A DNA stretch of 44,867 nt from an uncultured beta proteobacterium (lineage in GTDB: Bacteria; Pseudomonadota; Gammaproteobacteria; Burkholderiales; Burkholderiaceae_C): NCBI GenBank assembly GCA_903870065.1, contig CAIQBN010000384.1, positions 1 through 44,867 on the forward strand, in the 5' to 3' direction. The translations under genes were made by a program, and so were the position numbers. A model generated the notes under the pieces. That model was not told the DNA's origin and ran no database searches. It saw only the letters and a list, made by a program, of their open reading frames with translations. Below are positions 10,693 to 21,878 of this stretch, piece by piece (the stretch's first letter is position 1; each line of letters opens with the position of its first letter).

Positions 10693-12137
10693 CGACCAAC
10701 GCGCACATTCTGGTAATTGACGACGAACCGGATCTGCGGACCCTTTATGAACTCACGCTATTGCGCGAGGGGTACCGCGTCCAAACAGCGGGTAGTGTCG
10801 CAGAGGCAATGCGCGCGATAGACACTCAGCGATTTGATGTTCTGATCACCGACATGCGCCTGCCAGACGGGCTGGGGATCGATATCCTCCACCGAATGCG
10901 TGACGAACGACGGTCCGAGCGTTGTATTGTGATAACCGCACACGGTTCCGCAGAAAACGCGGTCGAATCCCTCAAGGCTGGCGCCTTTGACTACCTGACA
11001 AAGCCAGTCGATTTGAGCCAGTTTCGTGTAGCCATCGCGTCGGCGATCCAGGGTCTGGCGCCCAAAGCGGGGCCCGCTCGCCGGGCAACCGATTGGACTC
11101 ACTCGGAATCCAGCGCCGCCGCCCCACTGGGTCAGTTGGCGCTGGCCCGACTGGCCGGCGAGTCTGCCGTCATGCGAGGCGTCAAAGAGCGCATCATCAA
11201 GGTGGCCCGCAGCATGGCCCCGGTATTGATTCAGGGCGAATCCGGTACCGGCAAGGAACTGGTTGCATGCGCTTTGCATGCCAATAGCCACCGTTGCACC
11301 GGTCCCTGGGTCGCGGTGAATTGCAGTGCAATTCCCGAAAACCTGCTGGAAACCGAGTTTTTTGGAGCGAAAAAAGGGGCTTACACGGGGTCGATTCACG
11401 ACCGGGAGGGGTTTTTTCAGGCTTCCAAGGGTGGGACTCTCTTTCTCGACGAAATTGGGGACTTGCCGCTGGCGATGCAGTCTAAACTTTTACGTGCGAT
11501 CCAGGAACGCTGTGTGCGTCCGGTCGGGTCTACAGCCGAAGTCCCCGTCGATGTCCGGATTGTGAGTGCCACCCACAAAGATCTACCGGCCGAGGTTGCG
11601 GCGGGGCGGTTTCGCCAGGACCTCTTTTACCGTCTAAACGTCATAGACATCAACATCCCGCCACTGCGCGAGCGCTCCGAGGACCTGCCGGCCCTGTGCA
11701 AAGCATTGCTGGAGCGGATTGCCGATGAGGCACAAATTGAAGTGCCCGGGATGGCGCCTGGCGCGATCGAACAGCTCATGCAACTTCCCCTGCGTGGCAA
11801 TGTTCGCGAACTCGAAAACCTGCTACATCGTGCGCTGGCGCTGTCTGAAGGTGCCGCACTTCAACTCGACGAGATTCAATCGCCCCTGAGTGGATCAGTT
11901 CCGCTTGACAATTACCCGCCCGAGGCCACCGAGGCAAGCTGTGAAAGCTCGCTCCCTACAGATCTTCAGGGTCACCTCGACCAGCAAGAACGCGAGATTC
12001 TGGTCAAGACACTGAAGGAGACCGGCTTCAACCGCACATTGGCTGCAACCCGGCTTGGATTGAGCCTGCGCCAGATCCGTTATCGCATTGCGCGATTGAA
12101 GATCGATGTTCCAAAAGACGATGGACCCGAAGAATAG
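10674..12137 (+). CDS. pilR: PilR-like sigma-54-dependent response regulator
   Basis: Receiver domain (ILVIDDEPDLRTLYELTL), GESGTGKE, GAKKGAYTGSIHDREGFFQAS, Fis-type HTH. Confidence 0.85.
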   Translation: MASQSVTTNAHILVIDDEPDLRTLYELTLLREGYRVQTAGSVAEAMRAIDTQRFDVLITDMRLPDGLGIDILHRMRDERRSERCIVITAHGSAENAVESLKAGAFDYLTKPVDLSQFRVAIASAIQGLAPKAGPARRATDWTHSESSAAAPLGQLALARLAGESAVMRGVKERIIKVARSMAPVLIQGESGTGKELVACALHANSHRCTGPWVAVNCSAIPENLLETEFFGAKKGAYTGSIHDREGFFQASKGGTLFLDEIGDLPLAMQSKLLRAIQERCVRPVGSTAEVPVDVRIVSATHKDLPAEVAAGRFRQDLFYRLNVIDINIPPLRERSEDLPALCKALLERIADEAQIEVPGMAPGAIEQLMQLPLRGNVRELENLLHRALALSEGAALQLDEIQSPLSGSVPLDNYPPEATEASCESSLPTDLQGHLDQQEREILVKTLKETGFNRTLAATRLGLSLRQIRYRIARLKIDVPKDDGPEE

Positions 12138-12735
12138 ACCGGAACACGCGCGCGCCAGCGCATGGGAAAACGGTTGGTACCGTTTGGCGCATCATCTGGC
12201 ATCACCCAATTTCGGCGCACGACCCGCCGGCACCCAAGTAGACCTGGTGGTGCTGCATTCCATCAGCTTGCCCCCAGGAAGATTCGGCGGAAACGAGGTT
12301 CAGGAACTGTTCACCAACCGCCTTGACTGGGAGGCGCATCCCTACTTCAAGCAAATTGAAGGATTGAAGGTCTCATCGCACTTCTACATACGCCGAACCG
12401 GGGTCTTGTGGCAGTTTGTGAGTTGCAAGCATCGCGCCTGGCATGCCGGCGCATCACACTACCGCGGACGATCCAACTGCAACGACGACTCCATCGGCAT
12501 TGAGCTCGAAGGACTGGAAGGCACCGAGTTTGAACCAGCACAGTACGAAATACTCAGCACGCTCTGCCAGGAAATACTCCTGTACTACCCAATTGCCCAC
12601 ATTGCAGGCCACGAACATATTGCACCAGGACGCAAGTGTGACCCGGGACCTGGCTTAGATTGGACTTTGTTACAAAAAGGTTTGGGACTGTCGGACCGGT
12701 ATTTTCCAGCCTCGGTCATCACAAGAAGCGGCTAA
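12121..12735 (+). CDS. ampD: 1,6-anhydro-N-acetylmuramyl-L-alanine amidase AmpD
   Basis: VDLVVLHSISLPPGRFGG...SSHFYIRRTGVLWQFVSCKHRAWHAGAS...IGIELEG...AGHEHIAPGRKCDPGPGLDW. Confidence 0.95.
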   Translation: MDPKNRPEHARASAWENGWYRLAHHLASPNFGARPAGTQVDLVVLHSISLPPGRFGGNEVQELFTNRLDWEAHPYFKQIEGLKVSSHFYIRRTGVLWQFVSCKHRAWHAGASHYRGRSNCNDDSIGIELEGLEGTEFEPAQYEILSTLCQEILLYYPIAHIAGHEHIAPGRKCDPGPGLDWTLLQKGLGLSDRYFPASVITRSG

Positions 12736-12946
12736 CGCGCCTCGGCGGAGTGGGGTCGCCGATGCTGTCAATTTAGCACTCAAAGCCGCACCCCGACTGC
12801 AGTCTCCATATTCCACGCCATTTTTCAGGCTATCCCCATTGCAGCGCCGTGTCCACATGGGGTCGCAAAACCTAAACCATCTGCCAAAACTACAAATCAC
12901 AAGCACATTTCTGTCCAATTTGCACATTGGCAAATATTCACCAAAA

Positions 12947-12962
12947 ACACTACCGGTAGTGG
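12947..12962. promoter_or_regulatory. Putative NrdR box 1 (acactaccggtagtgg)
   Basis: Palindromic match to the NrdR consensus acaCwAtATaTwgtgt; upstream of nrdA. Confidence 0.7.
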
Positions 12963-12978
12963 CTTGCATGCACCAAAC

Positions 12979-12994
12979 ACCCCATATATAGTGT
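12979..12994. promoter_or_regulatory. Putative NrdR box 2 (accccatatatagtgt)
   Basis: Strong match to the NrdR consensus; start-to-start spacing from box 1 is 32 bp (about three helical turns). Confidence 0.8.
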
Positions 12995-13088
12995 GCTTTG
13001 TCATAAACGACCTGTGAATGGTCGTTGACTGTGTATCGGTCAAACTGACCTGTGACGCCCTACATCAACCGAATTAGACGAGGAATTC

Positions 13089-16010
13089 ATGCTCACTGCT
13101 TCCAATCCGGCACCGGCGCTTGCTGCGTTGCGCCAACCTATAACCGATACGCTGGCCGATGGTGGCTCGCTCAAGTTACTGGCCGATTACCAGATCATCC
13201 GACGCAACGGTGCAGTCGTCCCCTTCGAGCCTAACAAGATCGTCGTCGCCATGATGAAGGCGTTTTTGGCGGTGCATGGCACCCAAGGTGCTGCGTCTGC
13301 CAGCGTGCGGGAAGTGGTGGAGACCCTCACCCGCCAAGTCATCCGGGCCCTTGTTCGGTCGCGCCCGGGTGGCGGCACCTTTCATATTGAAGACGTACAG
13401 GATCAGGTTGAGCTTGGCTTGATGCGCGATGGGCACCATGAAATTGCTCGCGCCTACGTGTTGTACCGTGAGCGACGCACGCAAGAACGCGCTAGGCAGG
13501 TCACCCTGTCAGCGCCAGTTGCCCAGGTACTGCACGCGATAGAAGGTGGCCAGCGGGTTGTGCTCGACCTGGAGCGCCTGACGGCGCTGATTGAAGCTGC
13601 CTGCAGTGGCCTGGGCGAGGATGTCAAGGCCGCACCCATCCTGGCAGAAACCATGCGAAACCTTTACGACGGCGTCCCGATGGACGAGGTCTATAAAGCA
13701 TCGATCCTGGCAGCACGCACGCTGATCGAAAAGGACCCCGACTACACCTACGCTACGGCGCGCCTGCTGTTCCACACCATTTCGCGGGAGGTGCTGGGCC
13801 ACGATGTCGAGGCCGGTGCAATGAAAAATGTCTACACCGACTACTTCCCCGCCTTCATCCGCCGCGGGATTACAGCTGAGTTGCTTGATGAGCGGCTGGC
13901 GCAGTTCGACCTCAAACGTCTGGCTTGCGCGTTGAAATCCGAGCGCGACCATCAATTTGATTACCTGGGATTGCAAACACTCTACGACCGTTATTTTCTG
14001 CACGAAGGCAAAACCCGGATCGAATTGCCGCAGGCATTCTTCATGCGGGTCGCAATGGGTCTGGCGCTCAACGAAATTGATCGCGAAGCACGCGCAATCG
14101 AGTTTTACGAAGTGCTTTCTCGCTTTGACTTTATGTCGAGCACTCCAACCCTGTTTAACAGTGGCACTCGGCGTCCTCAGCTTTCTTCATGCTACCTGAC
14201 TACCGTGCCCGACGATCTAGATGGGATTTACGAGTCGATCAAAGAGAATGCGTTACTGTCCAAATTTGCCGGCGGATTGGGCAATGACTGGACGCGCGTG
14301 CGGGCACTGGGCTCGCATATCAAGGGGACAAACGGGGAATCGCAGGGTGTCGTACCATTTTTGAAAGTGGTAAACGACACGGCCGTTGCTGTAAATCAGG
14401 GGGGCAAGCGCAAGGGCGCGGTTTGCACGTACCTTGAAACGTGGCACCTGGACATCGAAGAATTTCTGGAACTGCGCAAAAACACGGGCGATGACAGGCG
14501 GCGAACCCACGACATGAATACCGCCAACTGGGTTCCAGACCTATTTATGCGCCGCGTCATGGAAAAAGGAACCTGGACCCTGTTCTCGCCGTCCAGCGTG
14601 CCAGACCTGCATGACCTGTACGGTGCAGAATTTGAAAAGGCCTATTTGGTTTATGAGCAAAGGGCTGCGCGCGGCGAAATCCAACCTGCACGCACCATCG
14701 AGGCCAGCGATCTGTGGCGCAAGATGCTGACCATGCTGTTTGAGACCGGACACCCCTGGATCACCTTTAAAGATGCCTGCAATGTCCGGTCGCCCCAGCA
14801 GCATGTCGGCGTCGTGCATTCCAGCAATCTATGCACCGAGATAACCTTGAACACCTCCGATACTGAGACCGCTGTCTGCAATCTCGGCTCAATCAACTTG
14901 CGCCAACACTTGGCCGATGGCGCACTGGACCATGACAAGCTTCGCCGCACCGTTACCACAGCGATGCGCATGCTCGACAACGTCATTGACATCAACTACT
15001 ACGCTGTCAAAAAGGCCCGCGACGCAAATTTGCGCCACCGTCCGGTGGGTTTGGGTGTTATGGCTTTTCAGGATTGCCTGTACGAGTTGCGCGTGCCTTA
15101 TGCCAGTGAAGCTGCAGTGCAGTTTGCCGACACGTCGATGGAGGCAGTCTGCTATTACGCCTATTGGGCTTCCACTGAACTTGCAAAAGAGCGTGGCAGG
15201 TATTCCAGCTATAAAGGATCTCTGTGGGACCAAGGCATCTTGCCGGCGGACACAATCGACATGCTGACCCATGCGCGGGGCGGGTACGTCGAGGTTGATC
15301 TTTCATCCACGCTGGACTGGGATGCGTTGCGCAAGAAGATTGCCGCCGATGGCATGCGCAACTCCAATTGCGTAGCCATCGCACCGACCGCCACGATTTC
15401 CAACATCATCGGCGTGGATGCATCGATAGAACCCAGCTTTGGAAACCTATCGGTCAAGTCCAATTTGTCGGGTGAATTCACAGTGATCAACGGCTACTTG
15501 GTAAAGGATCTGAAGAGACTAGGATTGTGGGACGATGTCATGGTGATGGATCTGAAACACTTTGACGGATCGCTCGGTCCCATCGACCGCGTGCCACAAG
15601 AAGTCAAGCGCTTGTATGCAACGGCCTTCGAGGTCGAAACCCAGTGGTTGGTCGAGGCTGCGGCGCGACGTCAGAAGTGGATTGATCAGGCGCAATCGCT
15701 AAACATTTACATCGCTGGCGCCTCTGGTAAGAAGTTGGACGAGACGTACAAGCTGGCTTGGTTGCGTGGACTCAAAACCACTTACTACTTGCGCACCACG
15801 TCTGCAACCCACGCGGAAAAATCAACCGTTGCGGCGGGCAAGATGAATGCAGTTTCATCTGGCAATGACGCCACCGGGTCGTTGCGCACATCGCCAGCGA
15901 TGAACGCAATCGCCGCTGCGGCGCGTGCCCAGATTGATGCAGCAAACTACGTGGCCACCGACATTAAATTTTGCGGCGTCGATGATCCAACATGCGAGTC
16001 ATGCCAGTAG
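13089..16010 (+). CDS. nrdA: Ribonucleoside-diphosphate reductase subunit alpha, class Ia
   Basis: ATP-cone at N-terminus, FMSSTPTLFNSGTRRPQLSSCYL, NLCTEI, C-terminal CESCQ. Confidence 0.96.
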   Translation: MLTASNPAPALAALRQPITDTLADGGSLKLLADYQIIRRNGAVVPFEPNKIVVAMMKAFLAVHGTQGAASASVREVVETLTRQVIRALVRSRPGGGTFHIEDVQDQVELGLMRDGHHEIARAYVLYRERRTQERARQVTLSAPVAQVLHAIEGGQRVVLDLERLTALIEAACSGLGEDVKAAPILAETMRNLYDGVPMDEVYKASILAARTLIEKDPDYTYATARLLFHTISREVLGHDVEAGAMKNVYTDYFPAFIRRGITAELLDERLAQFDLKRLACALKSERDHQFDYLGLQTLYDRYFLHEGKTRIELPQAFFMRVAMGLALNEIDREARAIEFYEVLSRFDFMSSTPTLFNSGTRRPQLSSCYLTTVPDDLDGIYESIKENALLSKFAGGLGNDWTRVRALGSHIKGTNGESQGVVPFLKVVNDTAVAVNQGGKRKGAVCTYLETWHLDIEEFLELRKNTGDDRRRTHDMNTANWVPDLFMRRVMEKGTWTLFSPSSVPDLHDLYGAEFEKAYLVYEQRAARGEIQPARTIEASDLWRKMLTMLFETGHPWITFKDACNVRSPQQHVGVVHSSNLCTEITLNTSDTETAVCNLGSINLRQHLADGALDHDKLRRTVTTAMRMLDNVIDINYYAVKKARDANLRHRPVGLGVMAFQDCLYELRVPYASEAAVQFADTSMEAVCYYAYWASTELAKERGRYSSYKGSLWDQGILPADTIDMLTHARGGYVEVDLSSTLDWDALRKKIAADGMRNSNCVAIAPTATISNIIGVDASIEPSFGNLSVKSNLSGEFTVINGYLVKDLKRLGLWDDVMVMDLKHFDGSLGPIDRVPQEVKRLYATAFEVETQWLVEAAARRQKWIDQAQSLNIYIAGASGKKLDETYKLAWLRGLKTTYYLRTTSATHAEKSTVAAGKMNAVSSGNDATGSLRTSPAMNAIAAAARAQIDAANYVATDIKFCGVDDPTCESCQ

Positions 16011-16130
16011 ACAACAGCGGCAACGCCTAGGCGTCGGCGATGCTATTGAACAACACATATTTGCAACGAAATGCATGATTACTTTTCATTTCATTTCGCT
16101 GCTCTCATAATCCGCAGATTGGAATAATTT

Positions 16131-17264
16131 ATGTTGACCTGGGACGAAGAAGTCAAGCCCACATCGCTACCTAATTTTGCGTTCACGCCGTCGGAAAACC
16201 TGTCGGTCGAGCGAGCGCCCAACTCCCCTCCAAAGTCCGCCCCACCCCTTCGCATGAAGGCAGCGGACAAGCGCATCATCAATGGAAAAACGGACGTTAA
16301 CCAATTGGTTCCGTTCAAATACAAATGGGCTTGGGAAAAATATCTGGCAAGCTGTGCCAACCATTGGATGCCGCAAGAAGTCAACATGACACGCGACATT
16401 GCACTGTGGAAAAGTCCGACCGGTTTAACAGACGATGAGCGTCGCATCATCAAGCGTAATCTCGGTTTTTTTGTCACTGCGGATTCGCTAGCGGCCAACA
16501 ATATTGTTCTTGGGACCTATCGCCATATCACTGCGCCGGAATGCAGGCAGTTTCTGTTGCGGCAAGCGTTTGAAGAAGCGATTCACACCCACGCGTATCA
16601 ATACATCGTTGAATCACTTGGACTCGACGAGAGCGAAATATTCAACGCGTACAACGAGGTCCAATCAATACGTGACAAGGACCAATTCTTGATCCCGTTT
16701 ATTGAAGCGATCATGGATCCGCACTTCCATACCGGCACACCCGAGGCTGATCAGACACTGCTTAAGTCACTGATCGTTTTCGCCTGCCTGATGGAAGGTC
16801 TGTTCTTTTATGTCGGGTTCACCCAAATCCTGGCACTGGGACGACAAAACAAGATGACAGGCGCAGCCGAACAGTACCAGTACATCCTGCGTGATGAATC
16901 GATGCACTGCAATTTTGGAATCGATTTGATCAATCAACTCAAACTGGAAAACCCACAGCTGTGGACTGCTGAGTTCAAGGGCGAAATCCGGGCGCTTTTT
17001 GTCAAAGCGGTTGAGCTGGAATACCGTTATGCGGAAGACACGATGCCGCGTGGCGTGCTGGGAATGAACGCATCCATGTTCAGGGGATACTTGCGGTATA
17101 TCGCCAATCGGCGTGCCACCCAGATCGGCCTGGATGCCTTATTTCCGAATGAGGAAAATCCATTCCCTTGGATGAGCGAAATGATTGACTTGAAGAAGGA
17201 GCGTAACTTCTTTGAGACTCGCGTCATCGAATATCAGTCCGGCGGCGCTTTGTCGTGGGACTAA
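16131..17264 (+). CDS. nrdB: Ribonucleoside-diphosphate reductase subunit beta
   Basis: [41 protein letters not shown]. Confidence 0.96.
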   Translation: MLTWDEEVKPTSLPNFAFTPSENLSVERAPNSPPKSAPPLRMKAADKRIINGKTDVNQLVPFKYKWAWEKYLASCANHWMPQEVNMTRDIALWKSPTGLTDDERRIIKRNLGFFVTADSLAANNIVLGTYRHITAPECRQFLLRQAFEEAIHTHAYQYIVESLGLDESEIFNAYNEVQSIRDKDQFLIPFIEAIMDPHFHTGTPEADQTLLKSLIVFACLMEGLFFYVGFTQILALGRQNKMTGAAEQYQYILRDESMHCNFGIDLINQLKLENPQLWTAEFKGEIRALFVKAVELEYRYAEDTMPRGVLGMNASMFRGYLRYIANRRATQIGLDALFPNEENPFPWMSEMIDLKKERNFFETRVIEYQSGGALSWD

Positions 17265-17433
17265 AAGGCACGATGCCAACCCTATTTCATCTCTCCACCA
17301 CCGCCCTTGTCCAGGGTGTAACGGCTGGATGTCACCAAGTTCATGTGGCTGGGATCCGACCCAACCGCATGCATCACTTCCTGCTTTCCAAACTGCAAGA
17401 AGTGCTCTTTGTAAATTGATCAAGGAGAAAATC

Positions 17434-17928
17434 ATGGCAACTGCAAAAAAACCGGCCGCAAAAAAGGCCGCTCCCGCAAAAAAGGCTGCACCAGCAAAAG
17501 CGGCTGCACCAGCAAAGAAAGTAGCGGCTGCTAAAAAAGCGGCTCCGGCGAAGAAAGCTGCACCTGTAAAGAAAGTCGCAGCCAAAAAGGCCGCTCCTGC
17601 CAAAAAAGCAGCGCCAGCAACAAAGGTAGCAGCCAAGAAGGCAGCTCCCGCGAAAAAGGCCGCAGCAAAAAGTGCAGCCCCTGCGAAAAAGGCTGCCCCG
17701 GCTAAAAAGGCAGCAGTAAAGAAAGCTGCTCCAGCCAAAAAGGCCGCTGCCAAGAAGGCGCCTGCCAAGAAAGCCGTTGTAGCGAAGAAGGCAGCCAAAA
17801 AGCCGGCTGCGAAGAAAGCCGCGAAAGCACCCGCTGCCGCTGCCGCAACCCCTGCAGCAGCATCTGCCGCTCAAACCACGCTAAACCCACAAGCGGCATG
17901 GCCCTTCCCGACATCCAGCAAACCCTGA
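17434..17928 (+). CDS. Histone H1-like Lys/Ala/Pro-rich DNA-binding protein
   Basis: MATAKKPAAKKAAPAKKAAPAKAAAPAKKV... tandem PAKKAA repeats; RBS aaggag 5' of ATG 17434 (the ORF track start at 17212 is too early). Confidence 0.9.
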   Translation: MATAKKPAAKKAAPAKKAAPAKAAAPAKKVAAAKKAAPAKKAAPVKKVAAKKAAPAKKAAPATKVAAKKAAPAKKAAAKSAAPAKKAAPAKKAAVKKAAPAKKAAAKKAPAKKAVVAKKAAKKPAAKKAAKAPAAAAATPAAASAAQTTLNPQAAWPFPTSSKP

Positions 17929-17950
17929 TTGTTCAGTTGCAGGAAATCAA

Positions 17951-17981
17951 AGCCCGGCACTGAAAAGTGTCGGGCTTTTTT
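17951..17981 (+). terminator. Rho-independent terminator of the H1-like gene
   Basis: agcccggcact-gaa-aagtgtcgggct followed by tttttt. Confidence 0.85.
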
Positions 17982-18975
17982 ATGGATAAAACGAGAGAAG
18001 CCGGTAACCAGAAATTTTCTCTGACGTGGCTGTGAGTTTGACGCTCATTGCCAAGTTTGCCTGGATCTCGGCCCCGGCGGGCATTTCATTCGACTGATCG
18101 CCGAAGTCATGCGCCAGAAAGACGCGGCGGATGACCGCATGGTCTTGCATGTCGGTCAGGGTTAATTCCACTGCAGGCGTTGCAACAGGTACCGGCGACG
18201 TGTTCTTTAGCGTGAAGGACAGGCGGTACACATCGGACCGGATTTTGGTGAAGGCTGAGTTGTCGATCACCACCGCTTCGATATATCGAAACGGTGCGAG
18301 CGTGCAGCCAGCTGTGGCGCACAGTGATTCCAAAAGTGGTCTGCTCCACGGCAGGCTGGCAGACAACCGGTCGCGCTCGTGCCACAGGATCTGACCACAC
18401 AGTGCCAGCGTAAGCACGAAACACACAATAAACAGCAATGCCCGCACCGGGCGCGACGCCCATCGTGACGACCCAGTTCCTGCCGGTTGCATAAAGGACT
18501 GCCGCATAACCTCGACAGGCTCATGTACCGATTCGTCCAACGGCGCCAATGTGCTATCAGCACTATTGCCAGACACGTCGGTGTCAAACACGGGTTCGCG
18601 TGGGTAATCCACCGTATCGGCGCGACCAAGCTGTGGGGTATGCGGATCATCCGTAAAAATAGGAACCGGGGGCGTTTCGTCTGGCAGTGCACCGTCTGCT
18701 GCACTCACCATGCCAAACTGTGGTGCGGTGCTCTCAGGCGCGGCTTCATCAAGCACTGGAGCAACAGACTCCCCAACAGGTTGACCATCGGCCAGCCCCG
18801 GAACCTGCTGGTCGCGATCAACAGCAGAATTGGCAGCGAGGGCCTGGATATTCTCGTTCGCGTCAAAAACTTCGTTGCATTGCCCGCAGCGAACCCACCC
18901 CTCGGAAATGCGCAACTGATCCGGCACGACCTTGAACATCGTGGAACAGGCTGGGCATCGGGTTATCAGGCTCAT
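17980..18975 (-). CDS. MJ0042-type zinc-ribbon/DUF3426 protein
   Basis: MSLITRCPACSTMFKVVPDQLRISEGWVRCGQCNEVFDA, central TM, DUF3426-like C-terminus; ATG at 18975. Confidence 0.88.
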   Translation of the reverse strand: MSLITRCPACSTMFKVVPDQLRISEGWVRCGQCNEVFDANENIQALAANSAVDRDQQVPGLADGQPVGESVAPVLDEAAPESTAPQFGMVSAADGALPDETPPVPIFTDDPHTPQLGRADTVDYPREPVFDTDVSGNSADSTLAPLDESVHEPVEVMRQSFMQPAGTGSSRWASRPVRALLFIVCFVLTLALCGQILWHERDRLSASLPWSRPLLESLCATAGCTLAPFRYIEAVVIDNSAFTKIRSDVYRLSFTLKNTSPVPVATPAVELTLTDMQDHAVIRRVFLAHDFGDQSNEMPAGAEIQANLAMSVKLTATSEKISGYRLLSFYP

Positions 18976-19007
18976 CAACGATCCATTGTAAAGACCCTGG
19001 GTTGGGA

Positions 19008-19892
19008 CTAACGGGTCGTGGTCATCAATATCCAACCATCTTCGCTGTCTGTGACGACCAGTTGGCAATACGGTGCGTAGGCAGCGGTCAACTCAACTGC
19101 CTGTCGCTCAAGGATTCCTGCCAGTACCAGATGGCCGCCCACTTCAACACGGGCACACAAGAGCGGGGCTAGTACTTTGAGGGGACTTGCAAGAATGTTT
19201 GCCAGTACCACATCAAACAGACCGGTCGCGGCCTCGGGAGGACCTGCGCGCAAGGTCACCGCATTGGCACTTGCATTCAAACCGGTCGCCACAATGGCCG
19301 CCGGATCAATGTCCACAGCCACCACATCTCTGGCGCCGAATTTTGCGGCCCCAATAGCAAGAATGCCTGATCCACAACCGTAGTCGAGCACCCTGCCCCG
19401 CACTGAACGCGCCGCAATCCAGCGCAGACACATGCGGGTCGTGGGATGTGTACCAGTACCAAACGCCAACCCGGGATCCAGTCGGATGATCTGACGCGCC
19501 TGCGCCGGCGGCTCATGCCAGGTCGGGACAATCCAGAATTCCGACGTAACTTCGACTGGTGCGAACTGTGATTGGGTCAAACGAACCCAGTCCTCATCAG
19601 CTACCTCGCTCACTCCAATTAGCTGACAGGACAGAAAAAAATCCTGGAGCTGCAGCAACCGAGAAGCTTCGTTCGCTGCCAATTGGTCTGAAAACAAAGC
19701 GGTTACGCGTGACCGCTGCCACCCGTCCTTTAGGGCAGGCATGCCAGGTTCGCCAAACAATGCCTGCTCGGCATCGGTCTGGGCATCCGCGTCCTCAACA
19801 CTGACGCTTAATGCATCCAAGGCCTCCAACGCATCGCTGAGTTGTTCAACCCGATCCTCGGGGCACATCAAACTCAATTCAAACAGGGCCAT
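19008..19892 (-). CDS. prmA: Ribosomal protein L11 methyltransferase
   Basis: LDPGLAFGTGTHPTTRMCLRWI, VLDYGCGSGILAIGAAKFGA, NILASPLKVLAPLL; start MALFELSL at 19892. Confidence 0.95.
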   Translation of the reverse strand: MALFELSLMCPEDRVEQLSDALEALDALSVSVEDADAQTDAEQALFGEPGMPALKDGWQRSRVTALFSDQLAANEASRLLQLQDFFLSCQLIGVSEVADEDWVRLTQSQFAPVEVTSEFWIVPTWHEPPAQARQIIRLDPGLAFGTGTHPTTRMCLRWIAARSVRGRVLDYGCGSGILAIGAAKFGARDVVAVDIDPAAIVATGLNASANAVTLRAGPPEAATGLFDVVLANILASPLKVLAPLLCARVEVGGHLVLAGILERQAVELTAAYAPYCQLVVTDSEDGWILMTTTR

Positions 19893-19896
19893 CCGG

Positions 19897-21246
19897 TCAA
19901 CGCCTGCGCTCGTCAAGCCACTGCTCAAGGTAATGAATATTGGTGCCACCGGCCATAAATTTGGCATCCACCATCAACTCACGATGCAGGGGAATGTTGG
20001 TGTTGATCCCTTCAACCACGGTTTCAGCCAACGCAGTTCGCATCCGGGCCATTGCCTGCTCGCGCGTATCGCCGTGAACAATGATTTTGCCAATCATTGA
20101 GTCATAGTTTGGCGGGACAAAATAGTTGGTGTAGACATGCGAATCAACACGCACACCTGGGCCCCCTGGGGCATGCCAGGTCGTTACCCGCCCAGGCGAC
20201 GGTATAAATTTGTATGGATCTTCGGCATTGACGCGGCACTCAATCGCGTGGCCCCGCACTTCGATCTGACGCTGCGTGAAGGGCAATTTTTCACCTGCCG
20301 CTACCATGATCTGTGTCCGCACCACGTCAATACCGGTGACCAACTCGGTCACCGGGTGCTCGACCTGGACACGGGTATTCATTTCGATAAAGTAGAACTC
20401 GCCATCTTCGTACAAGAACTCAAAAGTACCAGCGCCGCGATAACCTATCTTCTTGCAGGCGGCAACACATCTCTCACCAATGCGTTCGATGAGTTTGCGG
20501 TTGATCCCGGGCGCCGGCGCTTCTTCCAGGATCTTCTGATGGCGCCGCTGCATTGAACAATCCCGCTCGCCCAAGTACACCGCATTGCGGTGCTTATCCG
20601 CAAGAATTTGGATCTCAATATGCCTGGGGTTCTGGAGAAACTTCTCCATGTACACGGCCGGATTGCCAAAGGCGGCCCCTGCCTCCGCCTTGGTCATGGC
20701 GACTGCATTGATCAACGCGGCTTCCGTGTGTACCACGCGCATGCCGCGCCCCCCTCCACCGCCGGCCGCCTTGATGATGACCGGATAACCTACCGCCTTG
20801 GCCATGCGTCGGATCAGTACGGGATCATCCGGCAACTCGCCTTCGGAACCCGGGACACATGGCACGCCGGCGCGAATCATCGCTTGCTTGGCCGACACCT
20901 TGTCTCCCATGGTTCGAATGGAGTCGGGCGTCGGTCCAATAAACTGAAAACCACTCTTTTCAACGCGTTCAGCAAAGTCCGCGTTTTCACTGAGAAAACC
21001 GTAACCTGGATGAATCGCTTCAGCGTCCGTCACCTCAGCGGCGGAAATAATGGCAGGTACATTGAGGTAGCTTTGCGCAGAAGGCGCCGGTCCAATACAA
21101 ACGGCCTCGTCTGCGAGCTTGATATATTTGGCGTCGCGGTCTGCCTCTGAGTACACCATGACCGCCTTGACACCGAGTTCACGGCAGGCCCTCTGGATTC
21201 TCAGTGCAATCTCGCCGCGGTTGGCGATCAGGATTTTTTTAAACAT
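19897..21246 (-). CDS. accC: Acetyl-CoA carboxylase biotin carboxylase subunit
   Basis: [52 protein letters not shown]. Confidence 0.97.
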   Translation of the reverse strand: MFKKILIANRGEIALRIQRACRELGVKAVMVYSEADRDAKYIKLADEAVCIGPAPSAQSYLNVPAIISAAEVTDAEAIHPGYGFLSENADFAERVEKSGFQFIGPTPDSIRTMGDKVSAKQAMIRAGVPCVPGSEGELPDDPVLIRRMAKAVGYPVIIKAAGGGGGRGMRVVHTEAALINAVAMTKAEAGAAFGNPAVYMEKFLQNPRHIEIQILADKHRNAVYLGERDCSMQRRHQKILEEAPAPGINRKLIERIGERCVAACKKIGYRGAGTFEFLYEDGEFYFIEMNTRVQVEHPVTELVTGIDVVRTQIMVAAGEKLPFTQRQIEVRGHAIECRVNAEDPYKFIPSPGRVTTWHAPGGPGVRVDSHVYTNYFVPPNYDSMIGKIIVHGDTREQAMARMRTALAETVVEGINTNIPLHRELMVDAKFMAGGTNIHYLEQWLDERRR

Positions 21247-21264
21247 TGCAGTAACCGGGCGTGC

Positions 21265-21708
21265 TCATTCAATGATGAACAATGGTTGACCGTACTCAAC
21301 CGCCTGCCCGTTTTCACACAGAATTCGGCTTATCGTGCCGGCTTTGTCGGCCTCGATTTCATTGAGAATCTTCATCGCCTCAATGATGCAGATGGTGTCG
21401 CCTTCCTTGACGACGGATCCCACTTCAACAAACGCCTTGGCACCTGGTGATGACGAACGGTAAAAAGTCCCGACCATGGGCGACTTAACCGTATGCCCAG
21501 CTTCCACAACTTCAATTGGTGCGGCAGCGGGCACGGGCAATGGGGCAGCTACAGCGGCCGCATAAACCGGAGCTGGAGCATAGCCATGCACTGCAGCCCC
21601 GCCGCCCTTCACAATACGTACCTTGCCTTCAGCTTCGGTAATTTCAAGCTCTGACACATTGGAATCCGAGACCAGATCAATCAGAGTTTTTAGTTTGCGT
21701 AAATCCAT
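21265..21708 (-). CDS. accB: Acetyl-CoA carboxylase biotin carboxyl carrier protein
   Basis: [23 protein letters not shown], biotinylation motif [15 protein letters not shown]. Confidence 0.97.
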   Translation of the reverse strand: MDLRKLKTLIDLVSDSNVSELEITEAEGKVRIVKGGGAAVHGYAPAPVYAAAVAAPLPVPAAAPIEVVEAGHTVKSPMVGTFYRSSSPGAKAFVEVGSVVKEGDTICIIEAMKILNEIEADKAGTISRILCENGQAVEYGQPLFIIE

Positions 21709-21878
21709 GGAGTCCCCAACGGTCGTTATGTAACAAGATGGGCGAATTTACAGCAAAAACCCGCTATTTGTCGACAAAAATTTATATTTCACAGACAAAA
21801 CTCAACAAGATGAGAGAAAAATCTATCACTCGGATCCTCCTGATTCGGCCAAAAACCCCACTCAGACCGACACAGCTC

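Noticed and set aside
17458-17850. Dense repeated DNA in the H1-like gene as a possible CRISPR or satellite
   Set aside because: Repeats follow the codon pattern of PAKKAA protein repeats with no spacer structure.
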